Notes: generated from the sequence alone by a model not told the origin. A stretch of DNA of 64,000 bases from JAICMB01 sp963838885 (GCA_963838885.1 CAWITB010000037.1:62001-126000); one strand, 5' to 3'; shown: positions 45,346 through 55,733, counted from the stretch's first letter. A program made the numbers and translations.

Positions 45346-46436
45346 TCGCCCTGGCGCTACTGCTGCTCTTTGTGGGCGCGACTCCCAAGATTGCCGGGCA
45401 ATTCGATCCGATCGCAAAACAGGCCGGCGAAGCTCGCGAGTCGAATCGCATCGGCGATGCCATACGCTTATACAGGCAGGCGCTTGAGTTGCGTCCGAAC
45501 TGGGGCGAGGGCTTGTGGTATGTCGCATCGCTGCTATACGAACAGGACAAATACGCGGAAGCCATTCCGGTGTTTGTGCGCTATCTCAAGATCGAGGACA
45601 AGTCGGCTCCAGGCTGGACGATGCTCGGCCTGTGCGAATACCAGCAGAAGAATTACGAAGCGTCGTTGCAGCATCTTCTGGCCGGGAAACTGCTCGGCAT
45701 GCCGGAGTCCAACCAGATGACGCGCGTAGCCCGCTACCATCGCGCTTTGCTCGACACGCATTTCGGCCAATACGAAGCGGCTCTCGACGAATTGAAGAAG
45801 TTCACGTTTCCGGCGGCCGAGTCCGCCGCGGTAATTCAGGCGGCCGGCGTGGCGGCGCTCCACATGCCGCTGTTGCCGATCGAAGTCGCGCCCGAGAACC
45901 GCGATCTCGCGATCAAGACCGGCCGCGCGGTGTTCGATTCCTGGGAGGCCCGGCCGGCCGACGCGGAGCGCGAGTTTCGCGAGTTGCTGGCCACGCATCC
46001 GAACAACGCGAGTCTTCATTACCTGTACGGATCTTATCTACTGCAAGGGCATCCCGACGACGGTTTGCGGGAACTCGAAAAGTGCCTCGACCTCGATTCG
46101 AAATACGTTCCCGCGATGCTTCAGATCGCGTTCGAATATCTGACGCGCGGCGAGGCCGCGAAAGGAATCGCTCCAGCGGAGAACGCGATCAAGTTGAATC
46201 CCGATTCGTTCGTGGCGCACAATGCCCTGGGCCGCCTGTTGCTTGAGAGCGGCGATGCCGACCGCGCCATTTCCGAATTGCGGACCGCCGTCCGGCTCGC
46301 GCCGGATGTCCCGGAATGCCATTTCGCGCTAGCGTCGGCGTACGCCAAGGCCGGACGCAAGCAGGACGCGGCGAAAGAGAACGCCGAATTCATGCGCCTG
46401 AATAGGGTTCGGATGGAAGCGGAAGAGAAGAAATGA
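45342..46436 (+). CDS. Exported TPR protein
   Basis: 364 residues starting at a GTG that overlaps the previous stop (GTGA). Signal peptide followed by TPR units (DAIRLYRQALELRPNWGEGLWYVA, AIPVFVRYLKIED, GIAPAENAIKLNPDSFVAHNALGRLL, AISELRTAVRLAPDVPE). The stop overlaps the cytochrome start (ATGA). Confidence 0.88.
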   Translation: MIALALLLLFVGATPKIAGQFDPIAKQAGEARESNRIGDAIRLYRQALELRPNWGEGLWYVASLLYEQDKYAEAIPVFVRYLKIEDKSAPGWTMLGLCEYQQKNYEASLQHLLAGKLLGMPESNQMTRVARYHRALLDTHFGQYEAALDELKKFTFPAAESAAVIQAAGVAALHMPLLPIEVAPENRDLAIKTGRAVFDSWEARPADAEREFRELLATHPNNASLHYLYGSYLLQGHPDDGLRELEKCLDLDSKYVPAMLQIAFEYLTRGEAAKGIAPAENAIKLNPDSFVAHNALGRLLLESGDADRAISELRTAVRLAPDVPECHFALASAYAKAGRKQDAAKENAEFMRLNRVRMEAEEKK

Positions 46437-47434
46437 TCGCGGCGGCGGTCGCTCTGTTCGCCGCCGTAGCGCAGGCGGGAAATTGCGCGGCGTGCCACAA
46501 GAGGGAAGCGGCATCGCAAGTCCGTACGCCTATGGCGCATGCGCTCGAGCATGTCCGCGATTGCGCCATCTTGAAGGAGCACCCGCGCCTGGCGTTCCGC
46601 TCGGGCAGTTATTTCTATGCGATCCAGCGGGAAGGAGATCGCAGCGTTTATACGGTTACGGATGGAAAGGAAAGCATCACGGCCGAGCTGCAGTGGGCCT
46701 TCGGGTTAGGCGGGGCGGGCCAGACTTATGTTTTCGAGCGCGATGGCTCGTATTACGAAAGCCGGGTGAGTTTTTTCGATGCTCTAAATGCGTTGGACCT
46801 GACAATGGGAGCGGCCAACGCGCCGCCCAACACGATCGAGGAAGCCGCCGGCCGCAAGATGGCCGCCGACGATGCGCGAGACTGCTTCAATTGCCATGCT
46901 ACTGGAGCGGTTAACGGAAAGGATCTTGCTATCGGCGCGCTTGCGCCAGGAGTGCAGTGCGAGCGGTGCCATGGTGCGGCCGCGCAACATGCGGCGGCCA
47001 TGCGATCGGGTGATGCGGCGCGTGGCGCAATAACAAAACTGGCCGGCTTGACCACTGAAGAGATATCGGACCTGTGCGGCGCCTGCCATCGGACGTGGTC
47101 GCAAGTGGCGGCCAACGGTCCGCGCGGTGTTCTGAATGTCCGTTTCCAGCCATATCGTCTGACGAACAGCAAGTGCTACGATGCGGCCGACCGCCGGATC
47201 GCGTGCACGGCGTGCCACGATCCGCACGATCACGCGGTCCGCGAAACATCGTTCTACGATACAAAATGCGCGGCCTGCCATTCGAAGTCCGTGGCGTCGG
47301 CCAAGATCTGCAAAGTGGCGTCGAAAGATTGCGTGTCGTGCCACATGCCGAAAATCGAGCTGCCGGGAGCGCATTTCGCATTCACCGACCACCAGATTCG
47401 CATCGCACGCCAGGGCGATCCGTATCCGAATTGA
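46433..47434 (+). CDS. Periplasmic heptahaem c-type cytochrome
   Basis: 333 residues with a signal peptide and seven CxxCH haem sites: CAACH, CFNCH, CERCH, CGACH, CTACH, CAACH and CVSCH. The spacing and the DLCGACHRTW, ACTACHDPHDHA and CVSCHMPKIELPGAHFAFTDH motifs resemble cytochrome c554-like and 'doubled CXXCH' proteins often found next to TPR genes. Distal His ligands are available (HDH, HQI). Last gene of the TonB-TPR operon; probably accepts or passes electrons in the periplasm. Its substrate is unknown. Confidence 0.9.
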   Translation: MIAAAVALFAAVAQAGNCAACHKREAASQVRTPMAHALEHVRDCAILKEHPRLAFRSGSYFYAIQREGDRSVYTVTDGKESITAELQWAFGLGGAGQTYVFERDGSYYESRVSFFDALNALDLTMGAANAPPNTIEEAAGRKMAADDARDCFNCHATGAVNGKDLAIGALAPGVQCERCHGAAAQHAAAMRSGDAARGAITKLAGLTTEEISDLCGACHRTWSQVAANGPRGVLNVRFQPYRLTNSKCYDAADRRIACTACHDPHDHAVRETSFYDTKCAACHSKSVASAKICKVASKDCVSCHMPKIELPGAHFAFTDHQIRIARQGDPYPN

Positions 47435-47447
47435 TGGCCAAGCGACG

Positions 47448-50400
47448 TCAAGCGTTGGGAATCGGTCCCGACGATGGCCGCAGGTACGGCTCCAAATCCT
47501 TTAACACCTGAACCGCCAGCGCGCTTGTGAAATCATACCCGGCTGCTTTCTGCCCCGGCACAAACGCCAGAACCGTGCCGAAATAGCGATCCCCGATGAA
47601 GAATACGAACGCCGCGGTGCGGCTCATCACGCGCGAGCCGATCAGGCGGCCGTGCGCGCCGAATTCCTCCAGACGATTATCGCCCGTGCCGGTCTTTCCG
47701 CCGATCGCAAGAACGCTGCCGTCGGGGAGCTTCATCCCGCCTTTCGCGCGCCGGCCCGTGCCATTTTCGACCACGCCGATCATTTCCTGACGCACCAGCT
47801 TCGCGATCGCGGGAGACAGCATCCGCGACCCTGGCTCCTTTCGCCGCGATAACACGGTCTCCCATGGCGACCCCGCGGCGAAATGGAGCTGCTCGATGCG
47901 GACCGAGGGATAGAGAACGCCATCGTTCAAAACGATGCCCACGAGTTTCGCGAGCGCCTGCGGCGTATCGCCTGAAACGCCAAGGCAGGTCGCATAGGAC
48001 GGCGTTAAAGAATCGAATGGATAACCCAACTGTTTCCACGCCCGATGGATCTCCTTAAATGCATCGATCTCGAGGAGCGTCTCGATGCGCTTGTCCTGGG
48101 CGTGCTTGTACCTCGTCTTGAACAGCCAACGATATACTTCCTGGCGCTGCATCGCGCTCTTCTTAAACGCCTCGGCTAGCGTGGCATTCGGATGATGTTC
48201 CCGGTAATGGAGCAGCCACAATTCCAGGGGATGCACATGCGCCAGATAGCCGCGATCGTTGAGATCGAACTTGTCGGGTCCATACTTCTCGTATAGTTGG
48301 CCGATATCTTCCTTTGCAAGGGCGGAGGCCGGCAAATGCGCTTTCAGAAATTGACCGAACTGCTCCAAACCAGCCCGGGGGCGCACGGAGCGAAAGATCA
48401 CAGCCGCGCGCAGCGGCGTAAGAGTTGTACCGGAAATAAGAATATCGAGGGACCGCTCCGGCGATTGGCCTCGATACTTGCGATAGAATCGGCGCAGAAA
48501 CGTGCGCCCTTCAAAATCGGCGAATCGTTCGAGATAGCGGCGGCGCGCCGGACTATTGGGGTCGCTCAGTACGGTCGGCGAGGCGCCCGGTACGCGAAAC
48601 ATGTAGTAGCGCTCGATGTCCCGCATCAGGCGGATAAATACCAAGTTGACCGAATTCTGAAAACCCTCCCCGACCGTGAAAAAGCGGCTGTCCTCGGAAC
48701 GCTCAAAGTTGACGAAATGGTGCAAGCCGCCGGCCGTAAAGAACGCTTCACCAGGACTCCCTGAATATTTACGTTCGAGCGCGGCCTCAAGCATCGGCTC
48801 TAAGCGCTTATCGCTCGCCGTCGATAAGTACTCTACCGCCCATTTCGTAAGATTGTCGCCCGGAATGATATACGCGCTTTTTAGTTTCGCTGCACTCATT
48901 CCCGCATACCGCCGATAAAGTTGTTCGACGATCTGAAGATAATTGATCATCACGCGGAGCTTCGCGGTCGATCCAAGCTGCAGTCGCGTATTCTGATTGA
49001 TATTGAGAGGCTCGTTGTAGTTATCGGTTTGCACCCGCAAGGCGTTGGCGCCTTTCGTGCGCTCATATAGCGTCACGCTGTAAATGACCGATCCGGGCTT
49101 GCCCTCGCCCAGCAACTGATATCCATAGAGGCCGGCCGCTCTGGCCGCGGCGGGTTGGGACATTCCCGCAAGGAAATTGCCAATCGATTTCTGAGCCCCC
49201 TGATCGAGCGTCGTGCGCACCGTCAGATCCAAGCGGTCGAGCGCATAAGTGTTATCCAGGCCGAGGGCCGGCAGGAGCGCCATGCGAATCGCATCGGAAG
49301 CCTTGTTGGCGATAAAAGACGGCGTTTGCGCCGCGCGCGGCGGCTGGAAGCGCAACGGCGTGCGAAGCGCAAGATCCCGCAGCCGGCCGGAAATAATTCG
49401 GGCCTCAGCCAGCCTTCGCAAATAGCGATTGGTCCGCGCAGTCAAGCCGGAGGGCTGCCGCTCCAAATCGCGGGTGGGCGCATGCAGCGCCAGCAGCAGC
49501 GAAAGAACCTCGCGATAGGCGCGCGCGCGAGCCGTCATTTGCGCCGCGCTCAATTCCTGTTCATTGGCGGAGAGCAGCCGATCCACCGTCGCCAGGTCCG
49601 CTCCATACCAATCGCGCAATCCGTCCGGCAGGCCGATCACCTCTCCCTCGCTTCGTCTTGCGGCCAGGGGAATCGAATTGATGTAATCGCACAGGATCTC
49701 CCGCTGAGCTGCAATCGTATTCGGACCATTTCGATAGGCGCGCAGCGAAGCGCCGGTAACCTGCCGCAATTTCTCGAGCAACGAATCGGTGCGTCCGGCG
49801 GGGGAATGACGCACCTTTTCGAGTTGCGTCGCCAGCGTACTTCCGCCGATCAGCGGATGACGGCGATCTACCGCGTGGATCCCCAGGTCTGTTACGGCCC
49901 GGCTCAGGCGTTTCCATTGAATAGCGGGATTACGCCGCGGATGCGCCCGATCGAGCATGGCGCGGTTTTCAATGAACAGCAGCGTGTCGACAACCAGCGG
50001 AGGAATCGATTCGAAATCAGGATAGACTTGGCGCGGATACAAAGCGCCCGAGACCAGTGTGCCGCGGCGATCCAGAATGCGCAGGCCCGCCTGGTTTGTT
50101 TCGGCGTAAGGGAGTGAAACGCCGAACCGGCTGAACAAGCGCGATGTCGCCGAATCGCGCGCCTGGCTCGTGATTTCATATCCGCGCGCATTCAATCGCG
50201 AGATAAAGCGCGGCAACTCGCTCAACCCCAGACGCCGGTCATAAGGACCGCGGCCGGGGCGATCGACCGCGCGGCTTGGCCCCGGCTCGACCGCATAGGT
50301 TTCGTGCCGCGCTACAGCCGGTAACAGACGCGATTCGAGCCACGAAGACCGGATCTCGATCGCCAGCAGGCCGCCGAGCAGCGCGACTGCCGTGACGATT

Positions 50401-50579
50401 GCGAGCGACCGCCGGGGAAGATGCGAGCGCTCCCTCTGTTCGGCTCCGATAAGGCGGCCCGATGTGATCCAGCGCTCGGCGCAGAACCCAATCGCCGGAC
50501 CGCAGGAGGCCCACCGTTCACCTCTGCTTAATAGGATGCGCAGGCGGCGATTTCGTTTACACGCCGGTATTCCAAACAT
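47448..50579 (-). CDS. Class A penicillin-binding protein
   Basis: 1043 residues. A basic cytoplasmic N-terminus and one membrane helix (LAIVTAVALLGGLLAIEI) precede a glycosyltransferase GT51 domain (LLFIENRAMLD, IGGSTLATQLEKVRHS) and a transpeptidase domain: STAK (active Ser) near residue 536, SVN near 640 and KTGTG near 960. It polymerises and cross-links peptidoglycan in the periplasm. It is longer than typical PBP1a because of insertions in the transpeptidase part (about 720-880, with a TRYKHAQDKRIETLLE helix). Converges with the cytochrome gene, 13 bases apart. Confidence 0.9.
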   Translation of the reverse strand: MFGIPACKRNRRLRILLSRGERWASCGPAIGFCAERWITSGRLIGAEQRERSHLPRRSLAIVTAVALLGGLLAIEIRSSWLESRLLPAVARHETYAVEPGPSRAVDRPGRGPYDRRLGLSELPRFISRLNARGYEITSQARDSATSRLFSRFGVSLPYAETNQAGLRILDRRGTLVSGALYPRQVYPDFESIPPLVVDTLLFIENRAMLDRAHPRRNPAIQWKRLSRAVTDLGIHAVDRRHPLIGGSTLATQLEKVRHSPAGRTDSLLEKLRQVTGASLRAYRNGPNTIAAQREILCDYINSIPLAARRSEGEVIGLPDGLRDWYGADLATVDRLLSANEQELSAAQMTARARAYREVLSLLLALHAPTRDLERQPSGLTARTNRYLRRLAEARIISGRLRDLALRTPLRFQPPRAAQTPSFIANKASDAIRMALLPALGLDNTYALDRLDLTVRTTLDQGAQKSIGNFLAGMSQPAAARAAGLYGYQLLGEGKPGSVIYSVTLYERTKGANALRVQTDNYNEPLNINQNTRLQLGSTAKLRVMINYLQIVEQLYRRYAGMSAAKLKSAYIIPGDNLTKWAVEYLSTASDKRLEPMLEAALERKYSGSPGEAFFTAGGLHHFVNFERSEDSRFFTVGEGFQNSVNLVFIRLMRDIERYYMFRVPGASPTVLSDPNSPARRRYLERFADFEGRTFLRRFYRKYRGQSPERSLDILISGTTLTPLRAAVIFRSVRPRAGLEQFGQFLKAHLPASALAKEDIGQLYEKYGPDKFDLNDRGYLAHVHPLELWLLHYREHHPNATLAEAFKKSAMQRQEVYRWLFKTRYKHAQDKRIETLLEIDAFKEIHRAWKQLGYPFDSLTPSYATCLGVSGDTPQALAKLVGIVLNDGVLYPSVRIEQLHFAAGSPWETVLSRRKEPGSRMLSPAIAKLVRQEMIGVVENGTGRRAKGGMKLPDGSVLAIGGKTGTGDNRLEEFGAHGRLIGSRVMSRTAAFVFFIGDRYFGTVLAFVPGQKAAGYDFTSALAVQVLKDLEPYLRPSSGPIPNA

Positions 50580-50817
50580 ACTGTATACACGGGATTTACA
50601 TCGCGGATAAGTTTTAGCGTTGCGCGGCGCGGGGCTTCCAGCGCGGCGAAGTCAAGCCGGCCAGAACCGCTCGCGGGTTCGCGATTTCCAGTCGCACCGT
50701 CGAGCTCTAGCGGCCGGGAGGGCCCTGGGCAGCTTTCGGCGAGGAACCCGTCCCGATCCGGTTCCATACCGGAGACCTGCGGCTAGATCGCGCGATCGCC
50801 GGCAGGGCGCGCCAGAG

Positions 50818-51003
50818 GCAATATGCTACCCTCGCCCCGAATGCAGACCTACGATCTGATCGTAATCGGGTCCGGGCCCGCACGCTGTGAAGTTGTGAGC
50901 AGCGTTTGCATCAACGCCGGCGCCCTTCCTAGCAAGATCATCCGCGACGCGGTTTTGCAGCTTTGCGGCGATCCGACCCAAAACGTCGACGGCACGATCT
51001 ATT
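50818..51003 (+). pseudogene. Internally deleted copy of the sthA 5' end, copy 1
   Basis: Reproduces the sthA leader (caatatgctaccctcgcccc) and MQTYDLIVIGSGPA, then jumps to EVVSSVCINAGALPSKIIRDAV (sthA has EVVGGVCINTGTIPSKTIREAV), so about 20 codons are deleted. It ends after DGTIY with a TGA. A non-functional fragment. Confidence 0.85.
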
Positions 51004-51030
51004 GATTAGGAAATTTTGCGATCTCGACAT

Positions 51031-52571
51031 TTAGGCGGAGCCGTTAGAGGAGAACTCCCCGAGGTCCTTTGGAGTTTTCAACGTCAGAACATAAACCCCA
51101 ATTTTGGCGCCCATCAAAATCAAAAACACGGCCAGGAGTGTATGAGCGGCGCCAACCATCATGGCCATGACCCAGGCCAATAACCCGATCATGACGCTCA
51201 AGACTCTGATCCAGAGCGCCATCCGGCGCAGTTCCGCCGCGAGGTGGTTTTTGTCGGCAACGTGCGTGTAAAGGAGAATTGAGAGCAATAGAGCCAGCAC
51301 AGTCGTGCAGATCAAGGCAGCATTGAACAGGGCGAAGCCCAGCGGCCCGGGAACGCCGCGAGGCGGAATCGCCACGCAGCGTAGGCTATGCCGATGCACC
51401 AAATACACATTCGAACCTGCAGGATGTCCCAACCGTGTCCCATAATGAGAGAAACAATGCGGCGTGGAATGCCAGGCGCCGTAGATGCGCCGACCGGCGG
51501 CAGAGGGGCGAAATTCAGATTGTGCGCCTGCGCGCCGTCAATTGTCCTGCGCGCCTCCGCGATGTTGTTCAGCCGGTGGCCGGCCTCCTTCTGCAGACAC
51601 CTCCGCAAAAGATCGCGGATTTCCGGCGGCGTTTCCGGCGGCAGCGCCTGCCAGTCCGGCTCGCGGTCCAGAACGGCAGCAAGCATTTCCATTTGGGTCT
51701 CGCCCTGAAAAGCGCGCCTGCCGCTGAGTAATTCGTACAGTAGGCATCCAAACGCCCATATATCCGTGCGCTGGTCCACTTCCTTTCCACACGCCTGCTC
51801 CGGGCTCATGTACCCCGGCGTCCCTAAAACATGCCCGGCGAGTGTTTCACCGCCCAACAAGCTTGCCGTCCGGGAGGAATCGCGATCGGCCGCGGCGCCC
51901 ATAATCGCTTTCGCCAAGCCGAAGTCCAATACTTTTACCCGGCCCTGCGGAGTGATCTTCACGTTCGCGGGCTTGAGATCGCGGTGAACGATGCCGTGCT
52001 CGTGCGCGGCCTCCAAGGCCTCCGCGATTTGACCGGCGGCGCGGAGCGCAGCGGCGAGCGGCAACGGGCCGCGGAGGGTTTCACCCTCCACCAGTTCCAG
52101 CACGAGGCCATCGGCGCCACCTGACTCCTCCACTCCGTAAATTGCGGCAATGTTGGGATGATTCAGAGATGCCAGCGTGCGCGCCTCGCGGCGGAAGCGC
52201 AGCAGCCGTTCCCGATTCCGGGCGAACTCGGCGGGTAGAATTTTAATGGCCACTTCGCGGCCGAGCTTGGCATCGTACGCCCGATAGACTTCGCCCATGC
52301 CGCCGGCGCCCAGCGGTGAGATGATGCGGTAAGATCCGAATTGGCGGCTGATCGGAGAATGCGCAGTCAGCGTCATCGTAGAACCCACGGAGGCGGGGGC
52401 CGCCAGAAAGCTACCGGCGTTCCCGGCCTTGGCGAGCAATAGCTCTACCTGCCGGCGCAAGTCAGTATCTTCACCGCAGCACTGGAGGACAAATGAGCGC
52501 TGGTTCTCCGGCGTATGCTCCAGCGCCGCGTGAACGATCTCCTCCATCTTCTGCAGGCGTTCCCGGTTCAT
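51031..52571 (-). CDS. Ser/Thr protein kinase with membrane tail, one frameshift
   Basis: Kinase domain at about residues 80-340: glycine loop LGAGGMGEVYRAYD, VAIKIL (Lys), catalytic loop HRDLKPANVKI, DFGLAK, and GTPGYMSPEQ, all intact as in PknB-type kinases. The N-terminus has the short acidobacterial motif LEHTPENQRSFVLQCCGED. A hydrophobic segment begins at residue ~390; near 51345 a one-base frameshift moves the remaining membrane part (FALFNAALICTTVLALLLSILLY, VLSVMIGLLAWVMAMMVG, LLAVFLILMGAKIGVYVL) to another frame ending at 51031. Repaired, about 510 residues with a four-helix tail. It is flanked by the two sthA fragments. Confidence 0.88.
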
Positions 52572-52659
52572 AGCTCCTCATCCGTAGTGCTTGACGATAG
52601 TACTACACATCTACAGGTATCGAGTTTGGAGCCAAACGGCCGCAAAGGCGCGCCGGCAA

Positions 52660-52835
52660 CAATATGCTACCCTCGCCCCGAATGCAGACCTACGATCTGA
52701 TCGTCATCGGGTCCGGGCCCGCACGCTATGAAGTTGTGGGCGGGATTTGCATCAACGGCGGCGCCATTTGCAGCGAGGTCGCGTATCTCGCCTTCGCGTG
52801 CAGCACGCCGTCAAAACGGAATCGATGTCGGCGAC
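52660..52835 (+). pseudogene. Internally deleted copy of the sthA 5' end, copy 2
   Basis: Same leader and MQTYDLIVIGSGPA as copy 1 with the same internal deletion (then EVVGGICINGG), so both copies descend from one deleted ancestor. It then jumps to a segment matching sthA ADLAFRVQHVIKTEID at nucleotide level, frameshifted. Non-functional. Confidence 0.85.
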
Positions 52836-53035
52836 GCCCGTTGCCAGGCCGTACGTTACCAATAGGCGCCGCCGAACCATACGATCGTGAAAAACGGGGA
52901 CGTTGCGCTCGAGGTGTTGTGGCCAAGGGGCACTATAAGAGCAAAGGCCGGAATCGCGCCTAAGGCGTGTATGGGCCTTCCGGCGTGACCAACAATCTTC
53001 TTAAAAAATACTTTTAAAACCGCTATTGGACTTTC

Positions 53036-54646
53036 ATGAAAACGACTCTGTGTCTGGCCATCATGACCGTCATTGGGCTATCTTCAGCCTTCCCACAGGG
53101 GGCGGGGACAAGCCCGAAATTTCTGACCTTCGCCGAACTCGTGGCGCTCTCCGAAAGCGATCGAGTGACGCCGCCTTTGAAACAGAAAATGGACGAGCTT
53201 CTCGATTCGCCGGTCGTGAACAATGAAGCGGCTGCCTTGCGATCGCAGCCTCATCGTCCATCGGCCCACGACCTGGGGCCCATCTTGCGCGTGGCTTTTT
53301 GGAATATCGAGCGGGGCCTGGAGTTTGACCTGATCCGACTCGCGTTTTCAGATGCCGATGAATTCCGGCGATCCGCGGCGGAGCGGGGGGCGGGCGATAC
53401 GGGGAAACTGGCGTCAATCGAGGACCAGTTGCGAACCTTGCGCGATGCCGACGTCATCATCCTTAATGAAGTCGATTTCGGGATGAAGCGAACCGGCTAT
53501 CGCGACGTCGCTAAAGAACTCGCCCACGCGTTAGGAATGAACTACGCATTCGGCGTCGAATTCATCGAAGTGGACAGACTTGAAGATCTCGGCGTGGAGC
53601 CGGTCAAACTGGAAGACCCGGATCTCGCGCGGCAGATGGAGGAAGAACTGCACCCGGATCCAGCCCGGTACCTGGGGCTGCACGGGAACGCGATTCTCAG
53701 CCGCTATCCTATCCGTCGCGCGCGAATTGTGCGGCTGCCGGTCTGCCATGACTGGTTTGGCGCGGAGAAAGCTGAAATATCGGCATTAGAAAAAAGCAAG
53801 CGTTTTGCCGCCGACAAGATCTTCCTGGAGCGGATCGACAGAGAGGTCCGCCGGGGTGGCCGCATGGCTATCGTCGCGGATCTCGCGATCCCAGGCTTGC
53901 CGGAGGATTCCGCTACCGTCGTTGATGTCCACCTCGAAAACAAATGCAAGCCGGCGTGCCGCGCCCGACAAATGGACGCACTCCTCGCCCAAATTAAAGG
54001 CGTGGATCATCCCCTTATCATGGGCGGCGATTTGAATACGACGGGGGCGGATGGAACACCGACCTCCATCCGCCGGGAGATTATGGAACGGGTCAAGAAC
54101 TATGAGTTTTGGGTAACGCAGGCTTTGAAATGGGCGAGCCCCGTCTCGCTGCCGTTGCTGGCGTTGAGTCCAGCCCGGTATTTCAAGAATTATCTCGACC
54201 CCACATCCATTCATATCCCCATCATCGCCGGCAACAACGAGGCGCGTCTGTTCCGGCATATCGAGCGGTTCCGCTTTACCGATAACAGGGCTTTCGATTT
54301 TCGCGGCGAGACAGAGCGGACCTTGCGCCGAAGAGGGAAAACCCTAGCGGATAGCAACCAACGCGCCGCCAAAGGATTCGTGCCCACCTTCGCCATGAAG
54401 CGGGATTTCGGTGGACTCGTGGGCCGTTACAAATTGGATTGGTTTTTCGTGAAACCGTTTATTCCGCGCCCACGCGGCCGAGGCATGAGCTATCGATTCG
54501 CGCCGCACTTTCCGTTCACAATGCGGGATCTCAACGGCGCCGTGCCCGACGGCGTCTCCGATCACGCCCCGATGACCGTGGATCTGCCCTTCGCTGAACC
54601 TGCGGCGCCGGCGTCTGCCGGCCGGGCCCCCCAGACCGCTCGGTAA
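53036..54646 (+). CDS. Exported endonuclease/exonuclease/phosphatase-family hydrolase
   Basis: 536 residues with a signal peptide (MKTTLCLAIMTVIGLSSAFP). The EEP superfamily motifs are present in order: VAFWNIERG, IILNEVD (metal Glu), GNAILSRYPI, HLENKC, IMGGDLNTTG (Asp, Asn) and SDHAPM (catalytic His). It therefore hydrolyses a phosphoester outside the cytoplasm (nucleic acid, sphingomyelin-like lipid or inositol phosphate; not decided by sequence). The region 380-480 is an insertion relative to compact family members. Monocistronic. Confidence 0.85.
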   Translation: MKTTLCLAIMTVIGLSSAFPQGAGTSPKFLTFAELVALSESDRVTPPLKQKMDELLDSPVVNNEAAALRSQPHRPSAHDLGPILRVAFWNIERGLEFDLIRLAFSDADEFRRSAAERGAGDTGKLASIEDQLRTLRDADVIILNEVDFGMKRTGYRDVAKELAHALGMNYAFGVEFIEVDRLEDLGVEPVKLEDPDLARQMEEELHPDPARYLGLHGNAILSRYPIRRARIVRLPVCHDWFGAEKAEISALEKSKRFAADKIFLERIDREVRRGGRMAIVADLAIPGLPEDSATVVDVHLENKCKPACRARQMDALLAQIKGVDHPLIMGGDLNTTGADGTPTSIRREIMERVKNYEFWVTQALKWASPVSLPLLALSPARYFKNYLDPTSIHIPIIAGNNEARLFRHIERFRFTDNRAFDFRGETERTLRRRGKTLADSNQRAAKGFVPTFAMKRDFGGLVGRYKLDWFFVKPFIPRPRGRGMSYRFAPHFPFTMRDLNGAVPDGVSDHAPMTVDLPFAEPAAPASAGRAPQTAR

Positions 54647-54679
54647 CGGCGTCATCAGCCGGACCGGTATAAGCTGTGC

Positions 54680-54903
54680 ACGGCCGTAGCTCGCCGCCGA
54701 AGGCCTCGAAAACGGACCGCTTATCTAGGATCAGCCGCATCATCTGCCCGTCCCGATTCGCCATGGTGGTAAACCCGGATACCCAAGTCGCTAGATCCCG
54801 AGCTATCGATGTAGTACACGCCAGCGAGATTCAACAGCACTTTCCTATGCCAGGCTTGCAGCCAGTCGCGAATGTAATTCCGCAACAAACTGCCGGCCCT
54901 CAC
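54680..54903 (-). pseudogene. STAS-domain anti-sigma factor antagonist, decayed
   Basis: IRDWLQAWHRKVLLNLAGV, then YYIDSSGSSDLG carries the STAS phosphorylation-site motif (D-S-S-G). After a frameshift near 54770 it continues TTMANRDGQMMRLILDK with a deletion before VFEAFGGE. A SpoIIAA-like gene broken by at least one frameshift and one deletion. Confidence 0.65.
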
Positions 54904-55259
54904 GGCCCACTACGCCGGCTACAGTCGCGTCATCCCCGTCGTTAGTTATCAACTACGCTAGTCAATCTAATGCCCCTCCGCCGGCGGGTGTGCGCGAGCC
55001 TTGCCACCATTTCGCGCCCAGAGCGATCGTGGTGGGGATCGGGAGCGAGGCTTCAAGCCAAGCGGACCCCGAACATAGTCGCGGCGCGCGCTGCGACCGA
55101 ACGCGAGCGGGAGCGACTGCCCGCGAGCGATTGCGCCCGCCCTTGACGGCGGTAGCACGGCGGCCGCGAAACCCCTAGGCAGGATTTTCATTGGCAACTT
55201 TTCCTTTGATTAGGCATGATCGTGATAAGGCTCATTGGCCGGTATTTTTGCGGCGGTCT
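54904..55259. other. Intergenic, nothing recognised
   Basis: GC-rich spacer with short Arg-rich frames and no family motif. Confidence 0.4.
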
Positions 55260-55628
55260 TCAGGCCGCCCGGCTCAGCGCCGCCGGAAACTTCCCGGCTT
55301 CTTCAATCCTGGCCTGGCACGAGACGCAAAACATGGTCCACGGGACGGCCAGAAGACGCTTCATCGCGATTTCTTCTTCGCAGCTCAGGCACATGCCAAA
55401 AGCGCCTTCGCGCAAGCGCGTTCGAGCGGCCTCCACCTGCTGCAGCAGGCGGAAATCCCGCGCCAGAATCTGGGCCGAGGATTCTCTCGCGGCGGCCAGA
55501 ACTTGCTCGTCAAACGGGTCCGCCTCCCGTTCGACGGCGATCGGACTACGTTCCGTCAGCGCGCGCCGTAAATCCCGCGCGCGGCTCTCCAGGGCGGATT
55601 CGAGTTGCTTCAGGTCCAGGGTTCTCAT
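55260..55628 (-). CDS. DksA/TraR-type zinc-finger protein
   Basis: 122 residues: an N-terminal coiled coil (LKQLESALESRARDLRRAL) with acidic residues, then the C4 zinc finger FGMCLSCEEEIAMKRLLAVPW and MFCVSCQARIE. DksA-family proteins bind RNA polymerase through the secondary channel and adjust transcription with or without ppGpp. The coiled-coil tip acidic pair (DxxDxA in DksA) is not clearly present, so its effect on polymerase may differ. Confidence 0.88.
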   Translation of the reverse strand: MRTLDLKQLESALESRARDLRRALTERSPIAVEREADPFDEQVLAAARESSAQILARDFRLLQQVEAARTRLREGAFGMCLSCEEEIAMKRLLAVPWTMFCVSCQARIEEAGKFPAALSRAA

Positions 55629-55733
55629 CGTGTTTCATTCTCCTTCTACACATATGGACGGCGGCGCCGGCATATAGGACCTATAGATAGTTTGATATCC
55701 GGACATCGGTTATTTGGATGTATACTGCGGTTG

